Origin: Himantopus leucocephalus
Taxonomy: Eukaryota; Chordata; Aves; Charadriiformes; Recurvirostridae
DNA: 64,000 bases
Reading direction: 5' to 3'
Assembly: GCA_003993805.1 (NCBI GenBank)
Contig: RSEF01000004.1
Span: 16,294,000-16,357,999, forward strand
Each line of letters starts with the position of its first letter. Position 1 is the first letter of the stretch. Shown here in pieces: positions 1 through 13,272 of this stretch. Both the position numbers and the translations under genes were made by a program. Under the pieces are notes generated by a model, which saw only the letters and a list, made by a program, of their open reading frames with translations, searched no databases and was not told where the DNA came from.

Positions 1-1967
1 TGTTTGCAACAGCTGAATTGCTCAGTTGCTGGAGACTAACAGAGGGCTTGCAGCACCTAAAGGTGTTGTGTTCCCTCGGGGGCTGAATTAGCCTACCTAG
101 CGTCATGTATGTGGCAGACCCTCTGGAATTCACCATATCAGCATTGGATGGTACTACTGCCAAAGCTCTGAGCCTGCAGCCAGGAGTGGGCCGGTGTAAC
201 CCACTGACAAGTTCTCGTTGCTCAGCACAGAGCATAGATTGGCCTGTTAAGTTTCACAGAACCTGGCTTTGTAGCTTAAGATATAGCAGGTCACGCTTGT
301 GACACTGGAGAAGCCATATTCAAAACCTGCTGGCAGTCGAGATACGTGCTTTTACAAGAATGGAGAGACTTTTTATAAGGTCTAGAATTTGGTTAGTTCC
401 TCAGATCTGAGCTTTATTGCTGCTTTAGCGGTATTAGTTTCTTAAAATACAGTCCCCCACCCACCCACTTCAATTTCTTTCCTATTCCTTATAACTCTTC
501 CTGTACACTGTCCATCCTTGTCCCTCCCAAGTCATCCTCCCCCACCCCCAGCCCACCTCAGGCTCACACAAACCTTGCGGGAGCAAAGCCAGTTCATTGC
601 AATGTTCATATTTCAGTGAGTGGGTCATATTGGACAGGGCTGCAGTGGAAAAGCAGCAGTGGGCAGCTGTTTCCCATTTATTCACATGTAACCTCCACAG
701 CGCTGTCAGCAGAATATTAAACAAGGTTTTAGCATCTGCTTTTTTGGTTGGTTGGGTATCAGCCAACTGCTCCTGAATTCTGGGATTGACTAAGTGTCTG
801 CATATCTCATTAACAGGGTTAGCTAATCTTTATCACCCACTGCCACAGGAAAAACTCAGCAGCTCTTAGCTCCTTTGCAGAACATAATTGTTGTCTGCAA
901 GTGTTTGATTCTGGTGACTTGTATTGCCAACGCACAGCATGGGCTGTCCTCTGTTTCATAGGGACTGTAGGAAAGCTCCAGGCTGTACTAGACTGAAAAG
1001 AGCTGGTCACTCTTAGGAAAATGAATGTGCCTTTTCTCTGCTGATTAAAAAAAGACAAGATTTAGCTTGCCTCTCTCCTAGGTTTTAAATCGCAGTACAG
1101 ATTTGAGGACAGTTCAGAAATTTACTGGCTGATTTAGTCTTGCTGGCCCAGGGTGACATCCAGGTATTCATGTTTGTATTCCAGGCAAAACCCCAAGGAC
1201 ATCCCAAGAGGTCACCATTTGTGGTGGGCTGCAGCTCCTTGAAGCTTCCTCACACCAGTCAGTTCATTCTCAGCTCTCTCACCAGCTGTATGTTCTGGTG
1301 AGCAGAGGCTATTCCAAGAGTTCAGCTAGCAGTAAGGGAAAGCAGGTGTGAAACAACAGAAGGGAAAGATGCAGTCTTACAAGTCCCACAATTAAACTGG
1401 CACCTCCTCTCTGCACCTGGTTGTCTGTCCACCCAGCAATGACTTGGGTGAACATATTCCCTTCTCACCAAAAGCAGAGTTGTTAGGAAATATCTCTTCT
1501 CCCTGTCACAGTGAAGGCTTTTCACTGCAGTACATTTACAAGTACTTCACCCAGTCTACTTTTAAATAATGCACTTGCCACCAGTTAAGAGGAAATAGCA
1601 AAGGTGAAGTGTATTTTCTATGCTGGCAGTGATTTTGCCTTGGAAGGTTCCTCTGATCAGACTTTCTGTCCATTTCAGTGGTGTAGCTTAAATTCCCCTG
1701 GGGGTGAGTAAAGTCCAGCCACTGAAGAACATCTGAACACCCTGCAGTGTAATCAACTCTGCTGATTTAAATTTAAGTTCTCTGAAGGGAATTTAAATCT
1801 CTAAATCTTCCTGAACCAGCTGAGCTCCTTTAAAGTAGTGGGAAGATTTGTACCACTACTTTTTGTAGCTGTAAAATTTCTCTTGCCCTTTCATATTTTG
1901 AGATATTTAATTTTCAGGGCTATAATTCCACAAGCTATCTTCATGTTGTGTAAAATGTACATGCAGT

Positions 1968-2690
1968 TTGCAATGGATGTCCTGTGAAATAGGAGCTGTC
2001 TTCTCCCATCAAATATATGCTGTAGGCAGGGAAACATTTTTTAAAAGAAATGAAGACAATAGAGATTTCTTTCCTGCGCTGTCACAGAAAAGCACAATCT
2101 CAGACCTAATGGCAAGACAAGGTCCACAAATGAATAACTCTTTTCAAAGAAAACCTGCATTAATAAAACTTGGCATATCAGTCTCTACATTCACACATTC
2201 CTGTATGCAGAAATCAGGACTGTCACTTTTTGAGACACATCCTGTTCTTTCTGGTAGTGGGACATTGAGGTCTTTCTCAGACCTACTGATATTTAATGAT
2301 TCTCTTTGTTGCCCTGCTTGTGACTGTCACAGCACATCAGATTCATTGCCAGCTGAGGTTAAGACTTGTTTTATGAGTCTGACAAGAAATGTTGAAGTGT
2401 CTGAGGTACTTTGGATAATTCATCTGAGAAAGATGGTAAGTTTCTTGCACAGGAAACATGCTAGCCTGCCGGAAAGAACTACAGAGAAGCAACTGAAAAG
2501 AGTGCACGTGTACAGAAGAATTTCAGTGCCACTCACCCAAGCAGCAAGAGCAGCATTTCAGTTGCCCCTTATCTTGCTCAGGTCTCAATACATTGAAATA
2601 CCTCCCAATATTCCTGATGGCCTGAGCACCATTTTCATTTCCCGATGTGCTGCTGAAGCTTCCTTGCCTTCTGCTGCAATCCTGAAGTGA
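1968..2690 (+). other. unusually long open reading frame, identity unknown
   Basis: An open frame of 240 codons ends in TGA. I do not recognise the predicted protein and see no signal peptide, membrane segment or domain motif. It begins at a TTG in the supplied frame; the first ATG is three codons further on. It is longer than expected by chance: at about 5 percent stop codons per frame position I estimate roughly 0.03 such ORFs per window. Its 3' part uses many purine-first, pyrimidine-last codons, as real coding sequence does. It could be a large exon of an unknown gene, a decayed pseudogene, or chance. No flanking splice site was needed to keep it open. Confidence 0.2.
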
Positions 2691-3312
2691 ACCACTGTGC
2701 CAGAGAGGATGAGGCAGTTAAAATAGTATCCCTACTGACAATGTTTGGCATAAGAACAGAAGCCCATTTAAATGCCTTTCTGTTTGTCTATGTCCAAAGT
2801 CACAGGGTTTAACTTAGCTATTATATGGTTTACTCTAATCCTGACTTGCACCCACAATGCTTTAGCAGCACAAAGTGGTACAAGGCCAAGCCAAAGCCTT
2901 TTCAGAAGAAAGGGTTGTTTAAAATGATGCAACAACCCTTAACTCATGGGAGAAAAATGGAGATAAACTGGGATTAAATTTAAGTGGTATGCTGATTATT
3001 GCCCCCTAAAGCTAATGATGGGGGAGCTGGGTGCTGCCTGGTTTGACTGGTAAATGAATCTGAACTGAGCTCAGTTCCTGATTTAAGATGTGGATACCAG
3101 GCCTGGAGCTAGTTCCGTGAGCAAGTAACAGCAATGGTAACAAATTCAGACAGTAAGACCTGAGCTGCTGATACGTGGGAATTACAACCGTGTGTTACTT
3201 GTTACTAGGTTTCTATGCAGCATAAAAAATACAAGGCTGAAAATGTCTGGGCATGGGTGAAAGAGAATGCAGCTGTCCCAAAAAGCACCACAGGGCTGAC
3301 CATTGGGGTTGG

Positions 3313-3330
3313 TCTGGTTGATCAACCAGA
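3313..3330. repeat. 18-bp perfect palindrome with a direct repeat of its half
   Basis: The sequence TCTGGTTGATCAACCAGA is its own reverse complement. It is followed at once by a second copy of GGTCTGGTTGAT (3331-3342), so the left half occurs twice in direct orientation. It has no loop, so it would read as a protein-binding palindrome rather than an RNA hairpin. Confidence 0.85.
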
Positions 3331-6300
3331 GGTCTGGTTGATGGTTCATGATTCATTTCCCTACAGTGGGATGAAGGAGGCTGGGGCATAGGTCTAATAT
3401 GCTAAGAGAGAATAGGTAATGTTAAGGTATCCATAATTTTCATCTTTTATTTACTTAGCACCACTGTTTCTCCCAGAATTCCATGGGACGCTGCCAATTT
3501 TCTCTCTATGGTTAAAAGGTTTGAATATATTTTTTGATCCCCCTGTTTTTGGACTCTGTATTGCTACTAGGCTGGTGCAGACCAGCTTGCCTACAATTGT
3601 CTTCAGCATCCTTCATCTTCCCAGGATGCATTAAACTAGAAGTTTGGGTGCCTTCTAGCTAATCTTGCAAATATCCACTAATAACATTATTTTCTAGAAA
3701 TGGTTCCTATACTTAGTGGTATGTTGAGGATTAGGCCCATTTCTGGATTCAGCTCAGAGCTTTGTTCTAGATTTCTCTCCTAGAACTTAGTTTTCTGTGA
3801 CTCAGTTAACCATTTCTGAAACTGGCTTAATTCTTTGCTCTCCCATCTTTCTGTCTGGTGTGGCTTCAATATGCACGATGGTGGCTGACAGTCTTTGTTC
3901 TGGGAATAAAAAGTGGCCTTCAGTGCTCAAAGTAGTGACTTGAATACTTTGATTTACACATTTATTTCCACATGGCAATATACATGCTACGTCATGGAAA
4001 AGCGGGTGCTTGGTGACACAAACCATCACAAATTATTGCACCATGTCACCTTCCCTTAATGACCTTGGCCTGACATCTCCAAGTAAGGCATGCAACTGGC
4101 AAGCTGATATTTCCCTCAGGAAATGGTCTGTCCCTCTTCTGGTTCCCCCCCCCTCCTCATTTAGAAAATCTTTGATAATTAAATCACTGCAAAGGCAAGT
4201 GATCTGTTGTTATAATTCATTTGATAATTCAGCCTAAGCCCCACGTTTCTCTTTGCACAAATGAAATTTTCTCTGTTCACAAAAGATCAGCTCCCGAGAT
4301 ACCTGCTTACTCACACAACCCCTTTCCTAATTAGATGGCTGAAACCAGCAAAGCATGGCCTTCTTCCCAGCACAGGTGACCTTAGGGAAACGAAAAAGGT
4401 GCTTTTCATTAGAGAGGTCCTGGAGACCCTGCCATAAAGAAGAGAGAGATATGAATTTCTGGAAGAAGACAGAAAAGTATAAGAACTCCTTGGTCACTTT
4501 TTATCAAAAAAAGTCCTCACCCTGCCCCTGCCCTTATTCCTTTAAAACACTCCTAATTCTCAGTTTTACTTGCATCTGAACTTAAAGTACATTTGGATTC
4601 ATAATAGAAACAGCTGTGTGTTTTCACTGAAGGTTTCCCTTTGCTGTATCCAGAAGCTCCCCAACTTCCTGAACCACATGATCAGGTTCATGAATGAGGC
4701 ATCTGAATGCCAGGGCTCTTCTTTTCCTGCCACCCATCTTTTTATCTGGGGCAGTTTCTGGGATGCAGAGTGTAGAACAACATTCTGTTTCCATTTACAT
4801 CTGTGAAATCCCTGCAGTAATAAAAGGTTTGTTCAGCTCTCACTGAGTACACAATCTGGCTGATACTTAACCCACAGCAATAATAATTTCATTACCTTTG
4901 AGATTTCTGTCACTGCAAAAGAATGGATTGGCATGCTAGAAGCCCAAAATATCAACATCTTCACTGCATATCCTATTATATTGTTTTATTTTGTGTCAAT
5001 ATTCATTTGTAAAGAGCAATAGGCATCAATAGACAGTAATAAGCAGGAGTATCCAGTGACAACCACTCTGTATAGAGAATCCCAGTCAAAAGTTTCTAAA
5101 TAACCTCTGCCAGTCATTGTTTCTGGATACCGTCAAATTTCTCAGGGCTCCAGAATATTTAGCAAGTTATTTAGACAATAAATACTACACAAGAAGTATT
5201 TATAAATTGATAAAAGAGTAGAAATTTTTTTTTTGTAGCAGACAGTGCAGATTCACTGAGAATCTTAAGCAGAAAATACAACTAAAAACCAAGACCACAA
5301 AAGCTGGTAGCTGACATAAAAGGGTCCTGTTGCAGCATCAGCAGCTACCAAAAACTTACACTATGGAGCAACCACCAACCATCTGGGGCTGACCAACAAC
5401 CTCGGGGTAGGTTATTGCCCAAGTGTTACTACTGAGGCTTTACAACAGCTGTCTTGCTTCATCTGTGACAAACAGAATCAGATGAACCCTGATCTGATCT
5501 AGCTTCCTAGTTTGTGGCTGACTAAATCAGTGTTAGCTACTGGCCTCCTGATCATCTGGTGATAGTGTTTCCTCCCTAGAATCAGCCCATTTTAGTCGGG
5601 GGAAAAAGACAAAACTTTATCATGCTTCATGTAAAAACCAGCTTGCCTGTCATTTACAGGGAAAGTTCTGTTCACCCCTGCTTCCTGAGAAAGGGATACC
5701 CACTCTACAGCACAGCAATATTGCATTAGCTCTCTGCAGGCATGACTCTCACATGCAGTTTTCTGAACAGTAGAACAATTTTCTTTAAGGAGCCTGAGGG
5801 AATAAGGAAGGAAAAATGGGGGAGGTACTCACTAGAGACCTTGACTTTTTAAGAGGGTACCACAGGCTAATTGATAGCCTCACATCAACAGAAGGCAAAC
5901 ACAGCTACCCTGATATTTTCAGATTTTGACTGTAACCCTTTACAGCACAAAGAGCTCAGACTTTAAGAGACCATAATAGCAGAGAAGAGGAATAAGCTTC
6001 TTGTATAACATACTACTACAAAACTTATATGCTGTCAAAGTGTTGTAATTTCTGTACAATAGCCTAGCCTTGCCTTACCTTACCAGTATCAGTAAGTACT
6101 AGAGAAAAAAATGAGGAAATCATCCTACCCTGTTGCCTTTAAGTACTCTGAATGGCCACACCTGGCCTTTGCTTTGAACCAATCCTTGCCAGCAAGCCTC
6201 TATTTAATAGGTATGTAATAGAGGGCAGGTTGCTTTGTGAGTTCTGATGATGGTTTTCTGCTCTGTTAAAGATGCTGGGATTTGATACTTTGATGCCTCT

Positions 6301-8218
6301 TTTTGTGTGCAATAAACAGTGTTTCTTTCAGGTTTGTTTGTGTTGGGGCTTTTTTGGTTGGGTGGGAGATGGTTTTTATTATGGGTGGTGGTTTTTTTTC
6401 TGTTTGTACCTGTGTTCCTAGAAAGTGTCTGTGTGTGGCTAGACAGCAACTGTTTTTATGCTGACAATCTAGTCACAGTACTGGGTTTTAACCTAAAAAT
6501 TAAAAAAAGCTTTAGACTGTGCAAAAGACCTGCTTTCATCTGAGCTCTTTTTGTGCTGTAGTAGCAGAAGAAGGCAAGGAAAGCCTGTGTGATGGTTTGT
6601 GCCAAAGATACTAAACAGAGTCTGTAGGAAGTCTGGGTGCAAAGTATTGCAGACCTTGGGCTCTCTTAGTAAGGGAGACAAACTTTGTGTCTGCAAGTAT
6701 AGTAGAGAACTGTGTTGTGATGCCCCTGCTGTGGTTTTGGTGTTCAGGTCATGGTATCTTCGCTCTTCTGGGATTTCCTGATTAGTGCAATGAATTAAGC
6801 ACTTTCCTGAATGGCTCTCTACCTTTTTTCCTAATCTTGCTCTCTGGTTTGCTCACCTTTTTGTCTATCTTTTTTAGTAAACAGACTGGAAATAATCTTG
6901 TTTCCAACATCTGGTTTCTCTTAGTTAGACTTTAATTACAGGCTCTTTAACAGTAGTTCTCTTCCTTAGTTTTTTCTTACATGTTCCTTCCCTTGCTCTC
7001 CCTTCTGTCTACACTGTACATGTGCTCATTGCTCTAACTCACCCGTGCTCTCCACCTCTTCCACAGCATCAGAGCTATGCTGGCACCAGGCCATCTAGCA
7101 CTCCAGATGGCTGGCACTTGCTGCTTCTGCCACAGGCTGAGGTAATGAGCTAGTTATTCCAGAAACAAATCCAATGTTATTTACTTCAGGGAATAGTTAT
7201 ACTGGAATGAGTTATTGCCTGCTTCATTTCTGAAGGATGTGTTCCCTCCTAGTTAAGACATCTTTCTTTAACATCACTCTGAATCTACTGTAGGACATCC
7301 TGACTGAATCACAGAGCAGACTGTTTCTAACAGAGGCGTAGTAGGACCTCTTCTCCTTGGTGTTGTTTGTCTGATGATGACTTTAGGATGGCTCATCTTT
7401 AGTTTTATCCCCTCCATGGCTGTTTTCTGCCGCTGGTGTGCAGAACAGAAGGGAACTAAAAGCTCTTTTGCTAGCCTGTGTGATGCAGCCTCTCTGAACT
7501 TGTAACTTACTGGTGATTGGAATGGTATTTGTGTTCTCTGTTTCAGTGCTCTAGTAATCTTACTTCCTTGGATCTGAGGCTTTTGGTCTTGTATGTCATG
7601 ACTTTGCTCATGGATCCCTTTGTATACCCTCTTGGATGCTTTGCAAATGCCAGAGGCTTTACAATAGGGCAGCCAAACCAATGAATACTCTGCTTCTGCT
7701 GTGGCTGAAACTGGTTTGGGCCAGTCACGCAGGAAAAGTTTTCTTATCCTGGAACCAGTTCTTATCAATGGGAAAGTAAGTGGAAGCATGTGGAAAGGTC
7801 AGCATGTGGGGAGAGTCTAGAAAATTGTGCCAACTCTGGGATGTCTATATTCAGCTGGATTGTGGCTAAACTGGAGAGCAGAGTTTTGGTAGGGAGTAGC
7901 AAAGTTGAAACTGTGATGAGTAATTGCATCGTATCAACAAGTATAGTCTAGGTTAGAGCTATCTACATCCCTTTGGGGCAAAGGGATGTACAAAGGTGTT
8001 TGGGAAACACAAAATTGAGAGAAGAGTTATTATGTGAATGAGAGGCTCAGAAGCAGTTTTGCTGTGAGAGCCCCAGAAGAAGCATAAGAAAAAGCAGGGA
8101 TCTGCTTTCTCTGTTAAGGAGCAGTAACTTGAAGTTAGTATGAGAATCCAGAAATGTGGGAAGCCCAAGAGACTGAGCAAAGGACTGCTGCTTGTGGCAG
8201 CTGCTTATGAGACATCGT

Positions 8219-8296
8219 ATCTGCTTGTCCTGGGACTTGTCCAGTTCCTCTCANCCATCACATCTGCATGTCCTGGGACTTGTCCAGTTCCTGTCA
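8219..8296. other. duplicated 35-bp ends around a single N (assembly join)
   Basis: The 35 bases at 8219-8253 are repeated at 8262-8296 with two mismatches, and the lone N at 8254 sits between them. The same arrangement occurs at 32750 and 53334. The simplest reading is that two contig ends with overlapping sequence were joined by one N without being merged. The extra copy is then probably not in the genome. Confidence 0.7.
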
Positions 8297-9069
8297 CTGT
8301 AGCAGAAACACAAGGGTACACCACCTTCCAAATCACACAGCTAGTGAGCTAGCATCCCTCTCTGTCACAGCATGGGCTCATTCCTGCTCTGAGACCCACA
8401 AGACCTAACATGACCCTTGCTCTGTAACAAATCCGATGTGCACAGTGGTGCATCTGACATCCACAGCCTACTAAACCCTGCAGTGGATTAGAAATACATT
8501 TATAGGCGCTGAAATGAATACTAATAACAGCCCCTCTTTGAAACCTAAATGTATCTCCTAAAATTACTAGCTTTTCAGCCAACATAAATTAACATAACAC
8601 TACAGCTAATATCTATCCTGGGTGAGGGGATAGAAAGCAGCCCTCCAACACAGCAACTCCAGATCCTGATTAAAAGCCCCGGCTCCATCAGTAGTTCAAT
8701 GAATGGGACCTCCTGTCTCCTACCCTACTAATTAGCTAGATGTTGCTGTAATCTCTTCCCCCACTAAACACCCTATTCCTTTCTCTTTAATGATTCCAAA
8801 ATGGTCACTTCAAGTAGTCCTTCCATATGTGTTTGTCCTGGTGGTTATCACCCTGTGTAAAGATATTTTTCAATTTTTCATCCCTTCTCAAGAAATCTCA
8901 TGTTGACGGAGCATGTGCCTGAATTTAAGGTTTGTTCACAAGCAGGAAAGACTGAGCAGTCTTCATAGTTTCAGATATAAGCTCCTCCCTTTGTAAATGC
9001 AGAAGCACAGGCTCAAGAATAGACTGGACTCTAATCTTGAACAGGTGTTCCTCATGTGCTCTGTGTAGG

Positions 9070-9787
9070 TGTCCTGATTTGGGCCGGACTGGCCACTGAA
9101 ATGAATGAGAGATGCTCTACACCACCTCTCTCTTCAAGGAGAGGAGGGAGAGAGAGAAAGAGACTTATGAGTTTAAAAAAGAAGCTCAACTACTTTAATG
9201 AAAATACTAATAAAATACTACTAATAAAGAAAATATTAAAATACATACAATATATACAAAACTGTATCAAGCTCCCAGGATGATGATCACATCACCAGTA
9301 GGCATGGGGAAAATCCCAGACTGGACTAAGCAATGGATGGGAACTGGATTCCAGATCTGGATTCAGGAATGCACGGATTGGGACCAAAGGCAGACGAACA
9401 GAGTCCTCCTTGGATGTCAGCCATTGGAGAAAGAGGGCTGACCCTTTGATCCCTCAGCTTTTATACTGAGCATGAGGCAGATGGGATGGAATACCCTGTT
9501 GGTCAGTTTTGGGTCCCCTGTCCTGTCCCCTCCTCCCTGCAGGTGGGATCCCTCAACACTTTTCTGCTTTCGACCCTCCAATGGGGCAAGTAACAAAGTG
9601 AGCTGGCCTGGGGTGTTGGAGCAATAGGTATAAGCAGGAGCCTCTCTGCATACCATGCACTGGCATAAATGAGAAACAGGTCTTATCACTCTGGGAGTGA
9701 ACAGTGTCTGGACAATATGCTGTTAATTTCAGAGAGTTCAGTTAGTTAGAAGAGGCTTAGCTGCAAAGTAAAATTACTTTTTTGACA
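9070..9787. mobile_element. endogenous retrovirus LTR (avian ERVK/ERV1-like)
   Basis: This 718-bp block starts TGTCCTGATTTGGGCCGGAC and ends TTTTTTGACA, giving the TGTC...GACA inverted ends of an LTR. Inside are AATAAA-like signals near 9205-9230 and the GGGTCCCCTGTCCTGTCCCC stretch common in avian ERV LTRs. No gag, pol or env coding sequence lies beside it, so it is most likely a solo LTR. The 6-bp flanks (TGTAGG and TGTCCC) share only their first three bases, so no clean target duplication is visible. Orientation and subfamily are not settled by eye. Confidence 0.7.
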
Positions 9788-11274
9788 TGTCCCTGGACCT
9801 GTGGCTGTGGGCAAGCATTGCTCCTTCAGAAGAGGCAGCACATCATTAACTCTGTGGAGAGCATCAGACCTGCTACCTAACAGCCTTTGAAATACAGGAA
9901 ATCTCTGAATACCTAACGCAATATTGAAAATGTTTTCTGCGTGTAAACCCTAACCACCCAATATCCAAGGTGTTGAAGGAAGAGAGAAATGCTCCAGAAC
10001 AGCAATTCACAGCATGAAGTAGGAGTTCTCCTAGAGCTAGCCGAGAGGAAATCCTGGGCGTGGGGACTTGTAGAAAATGGGCTGTGTGCACGTGGTTTTA
10101 TGCTGCCTGAAATGCCAATGTGTGCGAATTCAAAGCCACACTTTGGACAGCACTGCTCAAAGGTAACCACTTGCATCTAATCTTCATCAAGGGCGTGGAA
10201 GTAAAAAGGGAGACTCTGACACTGCTAAGTCACAGCAGCCAGTGACCACCTGCATGTGGTGTGAACTTCCCATGTGTTAGCATTGAGAAGCTAGTAAGAA
10301 TTTTATGGAATGAAAGGCTATCAAAATGGGTTGTTCAGGTAATACCACGGAGATGTCTCTACTGCAGAGTGGTTGGCTAGAGTCTAAAACAGTCAGATAT
10401 TCTCTTTAGTCTCTGAGCTCCTTCAAAGATTTAATTGCAATGACACAGAACTACATCTCTGATCCTCTTGCTACTTTACCGAGGCAGAAAAGTGGATGCT
10501 TTTGGCTGCCCACGCTGCTGCCCTGCATGGCTCGAACAGCTGTTAGAAACAGAAACTCTTATTGGGTTGCCATCTGCTGGCACTGCATTTAACTGCTTCC
10601 TAGCAGGGATAGCAAATAGAAGGACACCTACAAAAGGGGGTCAAGCAAGCCTGAAGTGAAAGTGCCCGATAACTTATTTTCTTCAAGTGTTTTAGAAGTC
10701 CTTCGACCAATTGTCTGCACTGGCTTAGCAGACCTTGCATTAAAGGGAAGAAAGCTGTGTTGTCATTTAGGGAACCGGGTCCTAGTGTCTGTTCTGGTTT
10801 GAAGTGGTTTCTTACTATCATCACCCAATGGGCCACATGAAACAAAACAATAATTAGCATCTGCAAAGCCTTCATTTGGTCTGACTTGAATCAAATAAGT
10901 CATGTTACAGCTAATGTTTCAGTGCAATATTGACAAAGCTAAAATTCTGGCTCTGGGGCTTGTTTTCCCTAAGAAGTAGCTCAAATGGTAAGCTAGTATA
11001 GTTTAAGCAAGAGTCATTCTGCTTTTGATGATCCTGTAAGGCAAAAAACAGAGTATGTCTGTGATCCTTTTCCACTTTAGGGGTGGTAAATACCAATGTG
11101 CAAACTGAAAGGTGTGCATAAATCTATCTGCATCGTTGCCAAGAAGCAGTGGTCCAGGCCTGGCTAACCATGCAAAATGATTTGAGAGAAGCTCAAAGCT
11201 CATGGGCTCAGGTGAGCTTGCTGAGATTGAGTTTGCCATGTTGTTAGGCTCTTGGAAGTGTGTGCTTAGTCTAT
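9788..11274. other. region without a recognised feature
   Basis: Ordinary-composition DNA. The short ORFs on both strands overlap one another and show no family motif. I see no convincing exon, RNA gene or repeat. Confidence 0.5.
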
Positions 11275-11327
11275 TGGGGAGGGGTTGACCTTGGCTGGAT
11301 GCCAGGTGCCCACCAAGCAGCTCTATC
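11275..11327 (+). mobile_element. ERVL-type element, left fragment ending at an assembly gap
   Basis: The stretch reading GGGGTTGACCTTGGCTGGAT, then GCCAGGTGCCCACCAAGCAG and CTCTATC, matches a sequence I recognise from widespread avian ERVL elements. It runs straight into 1000 N, so the body of the element is missing. The right-hand flank at 12328 does not obviously continue it. Confidence 0.6.
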
Positions 11328-12327
11328 NNNNNNNNNNNNNNNNNNNNNNNNNNNNNNNNNNNNNNNNNNNNNNNNNNNNNNNNNNNNNNNNNNNNNNNNN
11401 NNNNNNNNNNNNNNNNNNNNNNNNNNNNNNNNNNNNNNNNNNNNNNNNNNNNNNNNNNNNNNNNNNNNNNNNNNNNNNNNNNNNNNNNNNNNNNNNNNNN
11501 NNNNNNNNNNNNNNNNNNNNNNNNNNNNNNNNNNNNNNNNNNNNNNNNNNNNNNNNNNNNNNNNNNNNNNNNNNNNNNNNNNNNNNNNNNNNNNNNNNNN
11601 NNNNNNNNNNNNNNNNNNNNNNNNNNNNNNNNNNNNNNNNNNNNNNNNNNNNNNNNNNNNNNNNNNNNNNNNNNNNNNNNNNNNNNNNNNNNNNNNNNNN
11701 NNNNNNNNNNNNNNNNNNNNNNNNNNNNNNNNNNNNNNNNNNNNNNNNNNNNNNNNNNNNNNNNNNNNNNNNNNNNNNNNNNNNNNNNNNNNNNNNNNNN
11801 NNNNNNNNNNNNNNNNNNNNNNNNNNNNNNNNNNNNNNNNNNNNNNNNNNNNNNNNNNNNNNNNNNNNNNNNNNNNNNNNNNNNNNNNNNNNNNNNNNNN
11901 NNNNNNNNNNNNNNNNNNNNNNNNNNNNNNNNNNNNNNNNNNNNNNNNNNNNNNNNNNNNNNNNNNNNNNNNNNNNNNNNNNNNNNNNNNNNNNNNNNNN
12001 NNNNNNNNNNNNNNNNNNNNNNNNNNNNNNNNNNNNNNNNNNNNNNNNNNNNNNNNNNNNNNNNNNNNNNNNNNNNNNNNNNNNNNNNNNNNNNNNNNNN
12101 NNNNNNNNNNNNNNNNNNNNNNNNNNNNNNNNNNNNNNNNNNNNNNNNNNNNNNNNNNNNNNNNNNNNNNNNNNNNNNNNNNNNNNNNNNNNNNNNNNNN
12201 NNNNNNNNNNNNNNNNNNNNNNNNNNNNNNNNNNNNNNNNNNNNNNNNNNNNNNNNNNNNNNNNNNNNNNNNNNNNNNNNNNNNNNNNNNNNNNNNNNNN
12301 NNNNNNNNNNNNNNNNNNNNNNNNNNN
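11328..12327. other. assembly gap, 1000 N
   Basis: A run of exactly 1000 N, probably a placeholder or estimated length. Its left border lies inside an ERVL-type repeat, so the gap is probably repeat-caused. Open frames reported across it are meaningless. Confidence 0.98.
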
Positions 12328-13272
12328 CTGATTTGAACCTTGGAAATCTCCCCTGCCTCTATACCCGTCTTAGAAGATTTTGCCCTCCGTTGGAAGGCAG
12401 AGGAAGCTCGGGGCATGCCTGTACTGGGCACGTAGTCTGGGTTAGCTTTACATATTTTGCATTAATGTTCTTTTTTCCACATATGTTCTCAGTGACCGGA
12501 TTTGTAGTCACAGTAAGCAGTCCTCCAGAACGTTTAACAGTATCCCAGTCCTCATAAATTATGTGGAATGAGTGTCATGACAGACTTGGCTGTCAGGTGT
12601 AAGCATGCCTGGGTTAAACGCCCCTCAGAGATAATGCACAGCTTCATCATTTGATTTCTCTGTTTCTTCTGTAACTGCATTGCTGCAGTCTAACCCTGTT
12701 TTCCAGTTTGACTGTGAACAAGACCAGAGACATCTGCTTATGTTTGGGACTACGTGTCAGAGTCCAGTAATGCATGCAGGAGAGGCACTGGAGAGGGAGG
12801 TATTCTGGCACCGCGTCTGGATTTGAGCAGTTGCCCTACAGTGCACTGCAAAGACAGTTTTGGGGCATGGAGCGGAGTGACAGCTCATTGCACCCTGGGA
12901 TATCTGCCAGGATGGGGCCTGGGGATAACCCAGAACTGGAGGAGAGTGGAGATTAAACAGGAATACTGTAAACTGGCATGATGAAGTGATGTGAACTCTT
13001 AGCAGTACCGTGTAGTTACATTGCTGCCTTCTGTGTGACAGACTGATTCCATTGTAACAGCCCCTGTGAGTAGTGACACTTCTCCGGTTTGCCAGATTCC
13101 CTCCCCACGCCCCCAGCTCGCTCCTGGAGCATAGCTCTTGATTTAATTATCACTTTTTCAGACCCGAACATGTTTTTTTCTCCCTTCGGCCTCTTCTTTC
13201 CAGTTAAAAACCTGGGGCAACACCAGTGCTCCTGCTTAATCAGAAGAGAGGTCCCTCCCCACCCCCACCCCC

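Larger units (their letters stand above)
1..9069. other. region without a recognised gene
   Basis: I see no exon of a known protein here on either strand. Visible structure includes a 723-nt plus-strand ORF (1968-2690, listed separately), an 18-bp palindrome at 3313-3330, a G/T-rich plus-strand stretch near 6325-6405, and a 171-codon minus-strand ORF at 7274-7789. An ORF of about 171 codons is expected roughly once by chance in a window of this size, and this one shows no motif I recognise. Base composition is ordinary bird intergenic or intronic DNA. The region may be intergenic, or part of a long intron. Confidence 0.6.

Noticed and set aside
7274..7789. A 171-codon minus-strand ORF
   Set aside because: About one ORF of this length is expected by chance in 64 kb, and no motif, splice context or similarity was recognised.
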